A stretch of DNA of 64,000 nt from Bin5 sp965218625 (GTDB lineage Bacteria; Chloroflexota; Anaerolineae; Caldilineales; Caldilineaceae). Made by a program: the position numbers and the translations under genes. Under the pieces are notes generated by a model. It was given only the letters and a program-made list of their open reading frames with translations, ran no database searches and was not told where the DNA came from. Shown here piece after piece: positions 9,382-18,871 of the stretch (positions are counted from its first letter, which is position 1; every line of letters begins with the position of its first letter). Location: contig CBDCLG010000016.1 of NCBI GenBank assembly GCA_965218625.1, positions 434,001-498,000 of the forward strand, read 5' to 3'.

Positions 9382-10419
9382 ATGCAACCGACACCCTTGC
9401 GCACCACCGTCATCGGCAGCTATCCCTTTCCAGCCTGGCTGGAGCTTGCCAGCGCGCACCTGGACCAGTTCGGCAGCGACGACATCGCCGAGACGATCGA
9501 CGACGCCGTCGTGGTTGCGATCCACGACCAGCTGGCGGCCGGCCTCGACGTCATCACCGACGGCGAGCAGACGCGTCTCGACTTCAACCTCTCCTTCTAC
9601 GGCTACCTCGACGGCATCGAGCCTGAACCGGCCTCGCCCCGCCGCTGGGGTCCGCCCGCGCACGATCAGCGCGGCAAACACACCATCGTCGGCGAGCTCA
9701 GCGCGCCCAACGGCCTCGGCGCCGTGGAGGAGTTCCGGCGCTTGCAGCGGCTTGCCCCCTGCGGCAAAGACGCAACCGCGTTGAAGGCCAGCGTGCCCGG
9801 TCCCTACACACTCAGCGGCCGTTTGCTGCCCAACCCCGCCTACCCCGACCGCTACGCCGTGACCGAAGCGCTGCTGCCAATCGTGCGCGCCGAGCTTGAA
9901 GCACTCGTCGCCGCCGGCTGCCGTGAGATCACCGTCGACGAACCTTCGATGAGCTGCTACGCCTACCGTGAAGACCCCCTCCGCTTCGTCGACATCTTCA
10001 ACCGCACGGTCGAGCCCGTCACAGGTCGGTGCAGGCTTTCCACCCACCTTTGCTTCGGCAACTATAAGGGCCATCCCGTCGGGTACCGCCGCTACGCGCC
10101 TATGTTTCCCGCCTTCCTCGAGATGAACGTGGACGAAATCCACGTCGAGATGGCCAACCGCGAGTACGCAGAGCTGGAGATCATCGGCCGCATCGCCGAA
10201 CGCCGCGACGTGGCGGTGGGCATCATCGACGTCAAGAGCTACTTCATCGAAACCCCCGAGCACGTCGCCGCGACCGTACGACGCTGCCTGCAGTTCGCGC
10301 CGGCCGACCGCCTCGCGTACGCGCCCGACTGCGGCCTCAGCCAGACCGCGCGCTGGGCCGCCCGCCGGAAGCTGCAAAACATGGTCGCCGGCGTACAAAC
10401 AGTCCGGGGCGAGCTATAG
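9382..10419 (+). CDS. Cobalamin-independent methionine synthase-like protein (MetE C-terminal domain)
   Basis: Stand-alone protein of 345 residues related to the catalytic C-terminal barrel of MetE. It begins TTVIGSYPFPAWLE and continues with ITDGEQTRLDF. A likely zinc site is formed by STHLCFGN and the later APDCGLSQ, as in MetE (His, Cys, Glu, Cys). It lacks the N-terminal MetE barrel, so it is one of the short MetE-like proteins whose methyl donor and acceptor are often unknown. The start is set at ATG 9382; an open frame reaching further upstream overlaps the SIS gene and is unlikely. It lies 85 bases after the SIS gene on the same strand. Confidence 0.82.
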   Translation: MQPTPLRTTVIGSYPFPAWLELASAHLDQFGSDDIAETIDDAVVVAIHDQLAAGLDVITDGEQTRLDFNLSFYGYLDGIEPEPASPRRWGPPAHDQRGKHTIVGELSAPNGLGAVEEFRRLQRLAPCGKDATALKASVPGPYTLSGRLLPNPAYPDRYAVTEALLPIVRAELEALVAAGCREITVDEPSMSCYAYREDPLRFVDIFNRTVEPVTGRCRLSTHLCFGNYKGHPVGYRRYAPMFPAFLEMNVDEIHVEMANREYAELEIIGRIAERRDVAVGIIDVKSYFIETPEHVAATVRRCLQFAPADRLAYAPDCGLSQTARWAARRKLQNMVAGVQTVRGEL

Positions 10420-10470
10420 AACGCCTGCCTTCAGGAACCGGCGTCAATCCCCTTCAGCAAGAAGCCTCCT

Positions 10471-10500
10471 TCCTTCGTCCCATTTTGTGCCCTTCGTGAA
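10471..10500. repeat. 10-bp-period TTCGTG repeat, locus 2
   Basis: Three degenerate units (TCCTTCGTCC, CATTTTGTGC, CCTTCGTGAA) lie just downstream of the MetE-like gene, of the same kind as the array at 8191. The last interval is 9 rather than 10 bases. Confidence 0.5.
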
Positions 10501-10573
10501 TCACCACCCGGCCGTCCGGCGGACGCCACAAACTCGCCCGCGATATAGGTTGCTGCTTGAGCGCCAAATGATT

Positions 10574-10767
10574 CAGGGCAATCGCATCTAAATCCGGACG
10601 CCAAAATATCCCTCGAAGGGCACCCACAAGGGGTGCCCCTACCAATTGCCAATCGTTTTCGGCTGAAAAACCGATCTCCAAGAGGCCTGTTTTCGACTAT
10701 TTTTTCGGAGTTGGGCTCGAATCAGGTAGTGTCGCGGGTCTTGGCCCAATTGGATGCAATCGCCCTG
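10574..10767. mobile_element. Composite repeat element, copy 1 (194 bp, one hairpin unit)
   Basis: Non-coding element with imperfect inverted ends. The left end begins CAGGGCAATCGCATCTAAAT, and the right end read on the other strand begins CAGGGCGATTGCATCCAATT (16 of 20 match). Near the left side lies a hairpin GGGCACCC-ACAAG-GGGTGCCC at about 10618-10638. The right part contains a conserved stretch with CGGAGTTGGGCTCGAATC. Copies 2 and 3 lie at 23633 and 62312. It has no transposase, so it behaves like a MITE or REP-type element that would need a helper. Confidence 0.75.
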
Positions 10768-10776
10768 CCAAATTAT

Positions 10777-10805
10777 TTGGCGCCTGCCCATCTGTGTGCT
10801 AAACT
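10777..10805 (+). promoter_or_regulatory. Probable rplS promoter
   Basis: TTGGCG (10777-10782) and TAAACT (10800-10805) are separated by 17 bases, a good sigma-70-type pair just outside the right end of the composite repeat. Transcription would start near 10812, leaving a leader of about 118 bases. That leader contains a small hairpin GCCCAC/GTGGGC at 10816-10831, which might take part in control of L19 synthesis. Confidence 0.5.
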
Positions 10806-10929
10806 GCGTTGCTGTGCCCACACTGGTGGGCGCGCAGAAATGTGACCCATTGGGCGCGTTCAGGAGTGCACCAGGTCGGGTCCGCACCAACTGAAGAAAT
10901 AGACGAGTTGATCGAGAGGGTGGTGTAAG

Positions 10930-11292
10930 ATGACAAACGCATTGATGGCTTCGCTGCAACCGGAGATGCCGGAAGGCATGGCCGAAATCGACCCCGGTGA
11001 CACCGTGCGCGTCCACCAGCGCATCACCGAAGGCCGCAACGAACGAATCCAGGTCTTCCAGGGCGTCGTGATCGCCAAGCGCGGCGGCAAAGACGCGGGC
11101 GCAACCTACACCGTCCGGCGCACCGGCTCACACGGTGTCGGCGTCGAGCGCACCTTTCCTCTCTACAGCAAGAGCGTCGAGAAGGTCGAGGTGCTGCGCA
11201 AGACCAAGGTCCGGCGCGCGCAGCTCTACTACCTGCGCGACCGCCAGGGCAAGTCCGCCCGCCTTAAGGAAAAACGATTCATCAGCGTCTAG
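10930..11292 (+). CDS. rplS: 50S ribosomal protein L19
   Basis: Large-subunit ribosomal protein L19, located at the 30S-50S interface. The 120 residues show the family landmarks: IDPGDTVRVHQRITEG, RIQVFQGVVIAKRGG, TYTVRR, GVGVERTFPLYS and the C-terminal RRAQLYYLRDRQGKSARLKE. The N-terminus carries about ten extra residues before the conserved start. In many bacteria rplS follows trmD and rimM, but here it stands alone with its own promoter and terminator. Confidence 0.98.
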   Translation: MTNALMASLQPEMPEGMAEIDPGDTVRVHQRITEGRNERIQVFQGVVIAKRGGKDAGATYTVRRTGSHGVGVERTFPLYSKSVEKVEVLRKTKVRRAQLYYLRDRQGKSARLKEKRFISV

Positions 11293-11314
11293 CCGGCGCC
11301 TGCAACTTTCTGTC

Positions 11315-11344
11315 CCTGCAGCGTCTTACAACAGACGCTGCAGG
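11315..11344 (+). terminator. Strong hairpin terminator after rplS
   Basis: Perfect 12-bp inverted repeat CCTGCAGCGTCT / AGACGCTGCAGG with a 6-base loop, 22 bases after the rplS stop. Only a short T run (ATTTT near 11355) follows, so it may act as an imperfect intrinsic terminator or an RNA-end stabiliser. Confidence 0.75.
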
Positions 11345-11389
11345 TCGACGCATTTTCTGCCGGCATTCCCTTATGCGATATTCTACTCC

Positions 11390-12109
11390 GTGATCGATAG
11401 AATTTCTCGCATCCTCAGCGACCACTCCGTTGTCGTCCCAACAGAACTCTATAACGAAGGCTGGATGCTTCGTCTGGTCCTCGATTGGTACAGTCGGCGG
11501 CCCGGGTCGGACCGCGGCGCGCTCTTCGAGCAGGGCGCCCGCTGGTTCTCCGAGGGGAGGCTTTCCTCGCAGTTCCTTCCCCGCTATAGAGGCGACAAAC
11601 TGGCCGAGACACATACCCATACTGACGCTGTGGTCGGACACTTTGACATCGCGCAACGATCGGAGGTGCGTCCCCAAAGCGGCGCAACGCAACTCCTGGT
11701 TCTCGAAGCCAAGATGGCGAGCAAACTTTCGTCCGGGACGACTCGGGCCCCCGGCTACGATCAGGCTGCGAGGAGCGTGGCATGCCTGGCCCATGTCGCC
11801 GGGAAAGCCGGAATTGCCCCCGGCTCTCTGTCACGCTACGGGTTCTGGGTAATCGCCCCACAAAAGAGGCTCAGGGAATTCACTTCACTTGCAACAGCAG
11901 AAAGCGTAAAGGCCAAGGTAAGAAAACGCGTTGATCAGTTCGGCGATGACAAACTGGCATGGTTCAACGGCATCTTCTTGCCCCATCTCGAGGCGATGTC
12001 AGTCGGCACCATGGCGTGGGAAGACCTTCTCGACGCGATGGAGTCCGAAGGCGCCGGCACAGAATTCCGCCAGTTCTATCAGAAATGCTGCACCTACGCC
12101 AACCTCTAG
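11390..12109 (+). CDS. Hypothetical protein with possible PD-(D/E)XK nuclease motif
   Basis: Protein of 239 residues, not recognised as a named family. It starts MIDRISRILSDHSVV if translation begins at GTG 11390; there is no obvious ribosome site. A segment reading VGHFDIA and then, about 18 residues later, LLVLEAKMASKL has the D-x(n)-E-x-K spacing of PD-(D/E)XK nucleases. Such a fold is seen in restriction-like and DNA-repair proteins. The region after it is rich in basic residues. No methyltransferase or other defence gene is adjacent, so a restriction role is not supported by context. It is transcribed towards the second sulfatase gene and shares a convergent terminator with it. Confidence 0.6.
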   Translation: MIDRISRILSDHSVVVPTELYNEGWMLRLVLDWYSRRPGSDRGALFEQGARWFSEGRLSSQFLPRYRGDKLAETHTHTDAVVGHFDIAQRSEVRPQSGATQLLVLEAKMASKLSSGTTRAPGYDQAARSVACLAHVAGKAGIAPGSLSRYGFWVIAPQKRLREFTSLATAESVKAKVRKRVDQFGDDKLAWFNGIFLPHLEAMSVGTMAWEDLLDAMESEGAGTEFRQFYQKCCTYANL

Positions 12110-12197
12110 ACCTCCAGCCCGCGTCCCCGCCCACCCCAGACCCTACTCAACCTTCTCCAATCGACCCGCAATCAAGCAACCGAAAGCCCAAAACAAA

Positions 12198-12221
12198 GAG
12201 GGGGCCCTCAAAGGCCCCCTC
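12198..12221. terminator. Bidirectional terminator between convergent genes
   Basis: A 9-bp stem GAGGGGGCC / GGCCCCCTC with a 6-base loop lies between the plus-strand gene ending at 12109 and the minus-strand sulfatase ending at 12275. AT-rich sequence flanks both sides (CAAAAC to the left, AAAACTTTT to the right). Confidence 0.7.
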
Positions 12222-12255
12222 ACAAGAAAACTTTTCTCCCCGCGTCACCACCCAC

Positions 12256-12304
12256 CAAAACTAGAAACCAAGCACTAAGAGCTCAAACCAAGCCTCTCAA
12301 ACTG
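12256..12304. repeat. A-rich 7-bp-period repeat, locus 2
   Basis: Degenerate heptamers (CAAAACT, AGAAACC, AAGCACT, AAGAGCT, CAAACCA) overlap the last codons of the minus-strand sulfatase. Its stop codon falls inside the CTAAGAGC unit. The tract has the same character as those at 8485 and 15100. Confidence 0.6.
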
Positions 12305-13768
12305 ATCCACCGGCGCATCATTCTCCCGCATCAACTCCGCCATGCGCGCCGACAGCCTCGCTTCCTCGGCAACATTTTCGATCGGCGACTCCTGCCCGGG
12401 ATCGGCCTCCAGGTCGAACAACAGCGTATGGCGCGGCGGGGGGTTGTCCGTCTTCCTCGACGCTATCTTCAACGTGCGGCACCCCTTCGTGAACGTGAAC
12501 GGCCCGGCCAGTTCGATATTCTGCAGCTCCGCCGTCGTGAAACGGTTCCGCATGTGGTTCGGCATCAACGTGTATTCGTAGAGCGGCTCGTTCTGCAGGG
12601 GGTCATCCGGTCCCCGCATATAGACATAGCGCCCGTCGGTAATGTTGACGTGCCCGCCGTGCACGCCGAACAGCACCGCGTCGCGAGTCGGCGCGTCCTT
12701 TGCAACGACATCTCCCAGCGCGATCCCCTGCATGTCAGGCGGCCGCGCCACGCCGAACAGGTCCAGCAGCGTCGCCGGCAGGTCGATCATCTGCGTCAGC
12801 TGCGCCCGCCGTGCGCCCTTCACCTTGCTGCGCGGGTCCCAGATGAAAAGAGGCGTGTGCGCGATCTCATTGTAGAAGGGCGGAATGTTCTTCGCCCACC
12901 AGTCGTGCTCACCCAGCAGAAAGCCGTGGTCAGTGCAGACGATCAACATTGTGTCGTCCCACATCGCCAGCTCGTCCATCAGGTCCAGCACCTTGCCCAG
13001 ATGCTCGTCGCACATGCTCAGCAGCGCGGCGTACTCGTAGCGCGCATGCCGCACCTCCTCCGGCGACTCCTCGACCCGCCGGTAGGGCGGCCAGTCAAAA
13101 TGCTCTCCGCTGTACTCGTGCGGATAGAGGTCCTTGTACTTCTGTTGGGTGAAGAAGGGCTCGTGCGGGTCGAAAGTTTCAATTTGCAGGAACCAGCCGT
13201 CCTGCCCGCCGTTGCGGCGCAGAAAATCCAGCCCGGCGGCGAAGGTCTTGGGCTGCGGCTGCTTCTCTTCGCACTCCATATGCTCGCGATTGATCCAGTC
13301 CTGCCGCAGCTTATGATCGTTGCGCCTCAACCCCTCAGGCCGCATCCGCATCCGATTCAACGACTCCGGCTCGACCGGGTCCTTCACCTGCCCGATCCAG
13401 GCGTCCCCCTCCTGGCCGCGATGGTAGTCCCAGCTGTCGTAGCGCGTGTGATAGGTGGCGCCGCCGTCCTCGAAATAGTGCAGGTGATCGGTGCTCAGAT
13501 GCGTGTAGATCCCATGTTCCGATAAGAGTTCCGGCATCGAGTCGTCAAACGGCTCCAGCGGGCCCCAGCAATGGTGCAGAAAGTTGTAGCGCCCCGTGTG
13601 CAGTTCTCGCCGCGCCGGCATACACGGCATACTGCCCACAAAACAGTTGTCGAACGTGACAGACCGTTGCGCCAGCCTCTCGAAATTCGGTGCATGCACC
13701 CAGTCGCACCCATACGGCGGCAGCATATGCCGGTTCAACGTGTCGAACATCACCATCACAGCTCTCAT
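12275..13768 (-). CDS. Sulfatase (type I)
   Basis: Formylglycine-dependent sulfatase of 497 residues. Metal-binding residues lie in VMVMFDTLNRHMLPPYG, and the signature PCMPARRELHTGR carries the C-x-P-x-R core. A distal metal site is CTDHGFLLGEHDWWAKN, and HEPFFTQQKY supplies further active-site residues. The general build matches iduronate- or choline-sulfatase-like enzymes. No signal peptide is seen. AAAGGAG lies 11 bases upstream of the ATG. It is not a close copy of the sulfatase at 6776, so the two probably act on different sulfate esters. It is followed by the heptamer tract that contains its stop codon. Confidence 0.93.
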   Translation of the reverse strand: MRAVMVMFDTLNRHMLPPYGCDWVHAPNFERLAQRSVTFDNCFVGSMPCMPARRELHTGRYNFLHHCWGPLEPFDDSMPELLSEHGIYTHLSTDHLHYFEDGGATYHTRYDSWDYHRGQEGDAWIGQVKDPVEPESLNRMRMRPEGLRRNDHKLRQDWINREHMECEEKQPQPKTFAAGLDFLRRNGGQDGWFLQIETFDPHEPFFTQQKYKDLYPHEYSGEHFDWPPYRRVEESPEEVRHARYEYAALLSMCDEHLGKVLDLMDELAMWDDTMLIVCTDHGFLLGEHDWWAKNIPPFYNEIAHTPLFIWDPRSKVKGARRAQLTQMIDLPATLLDLFGVARPPDMQGIALGDVVAKDAPTRDAVLFGVHGGHVNITDGRYVYMRGPDDPLQNEPLYEYTLMPNHMRNRFTTAELQNIELAGPFTFTKGCRTLKIASRKTDNPPPRHTLLFDLEADPGQESPIENVAEEARLSARMAELMRENDAPVDQFERLGLSS

Positions 13769-13817
13769 AGCGCTCCCAGCTCCTTTCGTCTGAATCCCAT
13801 CCGCTGGCCACTTGCCA

Positions 13818-14201
13818 CTAACCGCTATCCACTATCTCCATCACAACCTGCCCCTTATTCTCCCCGCGCAAGACGGCAACCAGCGTTACAAACACGACCT
13901 GAAGAGTGTACTTCCTTCTCAATGCCCTGCTCATCTCCTTCTTGGCCCCCTCATCGTCCGAGATCGACGCGACCACGCCCTCGACCCACGGCCCCTCCGT
14001 GTTCCCCCGCATGTCGCAAGCCGCCAGCCGTACCCGCGGATTATTGCGCGCCCGTTTCACCTTCCAGCTGTCGCCCGGTGTCCACACCAGCAGCTTGCCA
14101 TCCTTTGACACCGTCCACACTGGCGTCCTCACTCCCTCACCGTTCTTGCGAAAGGTCTCAAGAGAAATGTACTTGGGATCTCCCAGCTCGCTCAGTTTCA
14201 C
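13818..14201 (-). CDS. PPOX-class (F420/FMN) flavin-binding protein
   Basis: Small split-barrel protein of 127 residues of the PPOX-class F420-dependent oxidoreductase type. It has the pattern YISLETFRKNGEGVRTPVW, then LLVWTPGDSWKVKRARNNPRVRLAAC, which binds the cofactor phosphate, and the basic strand WVEGVVA. Such proteins reduce small substrates with F420H2 or bind FMN or heme. The start is GTG 14201, with AGGAGA about 9 bases upstream. It lies between the intradiol dioxygenase and the second sulfatase on the same strand. A second, unrelated PPOX protein is at 28929. Confidence 0.85.
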   Translation of the reverse strand: MKLSELGDPKYISLETFRKNGEGVRTPVWTVSKDGKLLVWTPGDSWKVKRARNNPRVRLAACDMRGNTEGPWVEGVVASISDDEGAKKEMSRALRRKYTLQVVFVTLVAVLRGENKGQVVMEIVDSG

Positions 14202-14228
14202 CTGGTCTGTCTCCTTGGCCGCCTTGGA

Positions 14229-14969
14229 CTATCCCGCCGGCACACTGCTCAACACGATATCCCGGCGGCCGGTCAGGATTGCATTGCCCTCGACGTCAAC
14301 GCCTTCCGCCACTTCCATGATCAGGGCCTGCAACGCATCTCCGGCAGACGCGACAACCTGGTCCCCTGCCATTTCCGCGTCGTTGCCGAAGTAAAACTGT
14401 GTCGTAAGCAGCTCGCGGCCATCCAATCGGACCTTGACGTGGATGTGGCGAGGGCGCGACGAGTATCTACGCGGCATGATCGTCCGAAAGCGGTAGCTGC
14501 CGTCCTCCGCAGTTAGAGACTCGCCGTAGGACTGAAAGTTGACGTCGCGCCGCGCCTGGTCGCGGTCGCCCGGGTGCAAATAAATGCCGTTGTTGTCCGT
14601 CTGCCAGATCTCGATGACCGCCGCGGGCACCGGCATACCCGACGCGTCGTAGAGCGAGCCGCCGAACTGCAGGATCGTGCCGGCGGGTCTGCCAGTGGCG
14701 CCGTCCAGCACAACGAGGTCGCTATCCCTGTCCTGCGGTTTTTCGACGGGATAGAACGGGCCCTCGGACTGCGACGGCGTGAAATAGGTGACCTCGATCG
14801 GAAAATCCATCTTCCCAGTATCCGGATCATCGGGCCTCTCCGCCGCCGCGGGCTCTCCCGAATGTTCTCCATCGGTGGAGACTGCTACTTGGCCGATCTG
14901 CTGGCAGGCCGCCAGAAACGCGGTCGCCAGCGGCGCTCCAGACAACAAGAAGATTCGCCTGCTTATCAT
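14229..14969 (-). CDS. Intradiol ring-cleavage dioxygenase, lipoprotein
   Basis: Non-heme Fe(III) dioxygenase of the protocatechuate 3,4-/catechol 1,2-dioxygenase fold, 246 residues. The start ATG 14969 is fixed by AAGGAGG 4 bases upstream. The N-terminus MISRRIFLLSGAPLATAFLAAC is a lipoprotein signal with an LAAC lipobox; the twin Arg hints at Tat export of a folded enzyme. The catalytic domain shows SEGPFYP, then DNNGIYLHPGD (Tyr ligand), RRYSSRPRHIHVKV (Tyr and two His ligands), and the TTQFYFG strand. It should therefore act outside the membrane on a catechol-type ring. The thiolase and CoA-transferase just upstream on the same strand would handle the later steps of a beta-ketoadipate-like route. 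Confidence 0.88.
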   Translation of the reverse strand: MISRRIFLLSGAPLATAFLAACQQIGQVAVSTDGEHSGEPAAAERPDDPDTGKMDFPIEVTYFTPSQSEGPFYPVEKPQDRDSDLVVLDGATGRPAGTILQFGGSLYDASGMPVPAAVIEIWQTDNNGIYLHPGDRDQARRDVNFQSYGESLTAEDGSYRFRTIMPRRYSSRPRHIHVKVRLDGRELLTTQFYFGNDAEMAGDQVVASAGDALQALIMEVAEGVDVEGNAILTGRRDIVLSSVPAG

Positions 14970-15020
14970 GGGTCCTCCTTGAGACATATCGGCCGCACAG
15001 AGTAGGCAAAACCCACCAAA

Positions 15021-15060
15021 CGTTTTCTTCGTGTAAATTCGTATCCCTTCGTGGATTATT
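15021..15060. repeat. 10-bp-period TTCGTG repeat, locus 3
   Basis: Four decamers (CGTTTTCTTC, GTGTAAATTC, GTATCCCTTC, GTGGATTATT) lie just upstream of the dioxygenase gene. They align unit by unit with the array at 27541. Confidence 0.7.
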
Positions 15061-15099
15061 CCGCTCGGTTCAGAGAACCAAACCTCTCGCATTCACGGA

Positions 15100-15155
15100 G
15101 CAAACCAACTGGAAACAAGAAACTGAAAACTGAAAACTCAAAACTAAGAACCATC
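15100..15155. repeat. A-rich 7-bp-period repeat, locus 3
   Basis: The clearest heptamer tract in the window: GCAAACC, AACTGGA, AACAAGA, AACTGAA, AACTGAA, AACTCAA, AACTAAG, AACCATC in unbroken phase. The stop codon of the CoA-transferase gene lies within the AACTAAG unit. Confidence 0.75.
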
Positions 15156-16492
15156 AAGCTCAACATCAAATCGCGCACTCGTCCCCGCCGCCACCTCATC
15201 CAGCGTCGTCCCCGGCATCAGCTCGGTCAGCGTCAGCCGCCCCTCCACAAATCGGAACACGGCCAGCTCCGTGATCAGCACATCCACCGCGCCCGTCGCC
15301 GTCAGCGGCAGCGTGCAGCGCGGAACGATCTTCGACTGCCCGTCGCGGCTCGCGTGTGTCATCGTCACGATCAACCGCTTCGCGCCTGACGCCAGGTCCA
15401 TCGCGCCGCCAACCCCCAGCAGCGGCCGCCCCGGCGCCGCCCAGTTCGCCAAGTTGCCCTCCTCGTCCACCTGCAGGCCACCCATGACCGCCGCGTCCAC
15501 GTGCCCGCCCCGAATCATCGCAAATGAGTCAGCGCTGTCGAAATAGCTGCTGCCCGTCAGCGCCGTCACAGGTATCTTGCTCGCATTCACCGGGTACTCC
15601 ATCGCGCCGCCCCTCTCAGGCGATGGCCCTACACCCAGCATCCCATTCTCCGTGTGAAGCACAATCCCATGCGCCGGCGTGATCAAATCCGCCACCAGCG
15701 TCGGGATGCCCACGCCCAGGTTCACGATATCCCCCGGCTTCAGCTCCGCCAGCGCCCGACGCGCCAGCTGCATCCGCACCTCGCCCGCCCTCTTCCCTCT
15801 GCCCTCGATCGCCGCCGACGTTCCCAGGTCCGCCGCCGAGGTCCGCACCGGCACAAGGTAGTCGACAAAACAGCCGGGCGTGTGGATGCTCTCGGGCGGC
15901 AGCGCCCCGGCGGGCACGCACTCCTCCACCTCGGCAATCACCAGGTCGGCGGCCGTTGCCATAGCCCGGTTGAAATTCTGCTCCGTCATGCGGTAGACCA
16001 GGTTGCCGGTCGTATCAGCGCTCCACGCCCGCACCAGCGCCACATCAGCCCGCAGCGCCGGCTGGAATACCTGCTCCCTCCCCCCGATCAACTTCGTCTC
16101 ACGCCCCTCCGCCAGCACAGTCCCCGCCGCCGTCGGCGTGTAAAAGCCCCCAAGTCCCGCGCCGCCCGCCCGGATCGCTTCCACCATCGTCCCCTGCGGC
16201 ATTACCTCGAATTCGATGGCGCCGCTCTGCGCCGCCGCAACCGCCTCCGGATTGCTGGTGAAAAAGGAGCCGATCGCCTTGCTGATCTGCCCGTTGCGCA
16301 GCATTCGCCCCCCGCCGAGACCCGGCTCGCCTACGTTGTTGGCAATGTACGTGACCTCCCGCACATCCGTCTCCGCCAGCGCATGCAAAATCTGCGTCGG
16401 GTTGCCGGTCATGCCAAAGCCGCCCACCAGGATTCTGTCGCCGGAGTTGACCAGCGCGGCCGCCTGCCGCGGTGTGATCTGCGGAAGCTCCT

Positions 16493-16496
<4 letters not shown>
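15144..16496 (-). CDS. 3-oxoacid CoA-transferase, fused alpha and beta subunits
   Basis: Family I CoA-transferase of 450 residues that moves CoA from succinyl-CoA to a 3-oxoacid. The alpha-like half begins ILVGGFGMTGNPTQILHAL and includes GGFYTPTAAGT. The beta-like half begins near residue 245 with MQLARRALAELKPGDIVNLGVGIP and carries the catalytic Glu in HTENGMLGVGP. PcaI/PcaJ and ScoA/ScoB are usually separate genes, so this is a natural fusion as in mitochondrial SCOT. Its GTG start at 16496 overlaps the thiolase stop as GTGA, indicating translational coupling. Paired with a PcaF-like thiolase, 3-oxoadipate is the most likely substrate; acetoacetate is the alternative. Confidence 0.9.
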
Positions 16497-17766
<1,270 letters not shown>

Positions 17767-17767
<1 letters not shown>

Positions 17768-18240
17768 CAGCCCCGGACCACCGCGTTTACCAGCGCCAGC
17801 ATGAAACCATAATGCTGCGACTCATGATACAGATTGAAAGAGAACGCGTCGTCCAGGCTGCCGATCTGCATGCCCGAACCGGTCGTGAACGCCTCGAATT
17901 CCGCCTCGTCGAACCGGCCGGCGCCGTAGTCCTCCTCCAGCTGCGCCTGCTGCGGCAAAAGCCCCGCCACCAGCGCCTCCGCGTCCGGCTCCGTCTCCCA
18001 GTCCGCCGGCGACGTGCCCGGCAGATACAGCGGGACCATATCCTCGTCCACCGACACCGGCAGGCCGCAGCGGGCATACAGGATCCGCTGCTGCACCACC
18101 AGCAGGTGGCCCACGTTCCACGCGATGTTGTTGTCGAACCCGGTTGGCATCGCCTGCAGCTGCTCCGCCGAAAGCTCCTCGATTGCCGCATGAATCGACT
18201 TACGCACCTGCCGGTGCATCCTCACACCAAATTGTGACAC
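17767..18240 (-). CDS. DinB-family protein
   Basis: Four-helix DinB/YfiT-like protein of 157 residues with the metal-binding His pattern NNIAWNVGHLL and NLYHESQHYGFMLAL. Members are metal-dependent hydrolases or mycothiol/bacillithiol-dependent transferases. The start is GTG 18240, with AAAGGAG 8 bases before it. It opens the operon with the thiolase and CoA-transferase, where it might act as a thiol-dependent isomerase or transferase in aromatic breakdown (maleylpyruvate isomerases share this fold), but that is only suggested by context. Confidence 0.8.
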
Positions 18241-18871
18241 TTTACATCTCCTTTCAAGTGGGAATCCGGAACGGTCACAGGGTCGGCCGCGCCGCAGCCG
18301 TCCGCCGCGCCCGGAGCCTTCAGCCCCTCGCCTTCCGCTGCACACCGGCGCCCTGTCCGCCCGTGCCGTGCATTCTATCATACACGACTTGGGCACCCCT
18401 ACCGCCCGCCCACAACGCCCTGCCTGAGCCACAATCGCGGCGCGCCGGGGCACCCTCTTGCATGATCTTTGCTACACCTTCAAACTTTTTGAACAAACCT
18501 GCGCGATAATCGCATTGAGGCGCCGAGCCAGGTTTGTTCTGCATTCACCTGGTCATTTGCGCCCCTCAACCCCATCAGACCCGAAAAGACAGCGCGCAGG
18601 GCAGCCTGGCCCCGGCAGCCGTACTCGCCATCGGTGCAGCCTACTACCATCCGGCCCTGCAATCGCAGGACCCAAGCCACTGGCAACGCCACTGCCAATG
18701 CCCTGACAGCGCCGGCCGCGCCTCTGACAGACCGCTTGAAGTCTGGCGCGCCGTACGCGCCTGGCAGCGAATTCCCAATCCCCGGATACCTCGTCCGGAT
18801 TCCCCGCTGTCGCGCCTTCATGTATACTTCGATGAGTATGTGATTCCATTATCTGAAGCAACTCCGCACAG
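18241..18871. other. Divergent intergenic region
   Basis: A gap of 631 bases between the minus-strand DinB operon and the plus-strand ADP-ribosylglycohydrolase gene. It has no convincing protein: the open frames give low-complexity Arg/Pro/Ala-rich translations. AT-richer spots near 18470-18520 and a TATACT at 18823-18828 (weak TTCCCC 17 bases upstream) are the likely promoters for the two directions. Confidence 0.4.

Noticed and set aside
10700..10740. tRNA-like T-arm (GGGCTCGAATC) in the composite element
   Set aside because: No matching acceptor, D or anticodon stems surround it, and it recurs in all three copies as part of the element's right arm.
12428..13525. 365-codon plus-strand open frame
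   Set aside because: It is antisense to the sulfatase, with His/Arg/Val-rich low-complexity translation and no family match.
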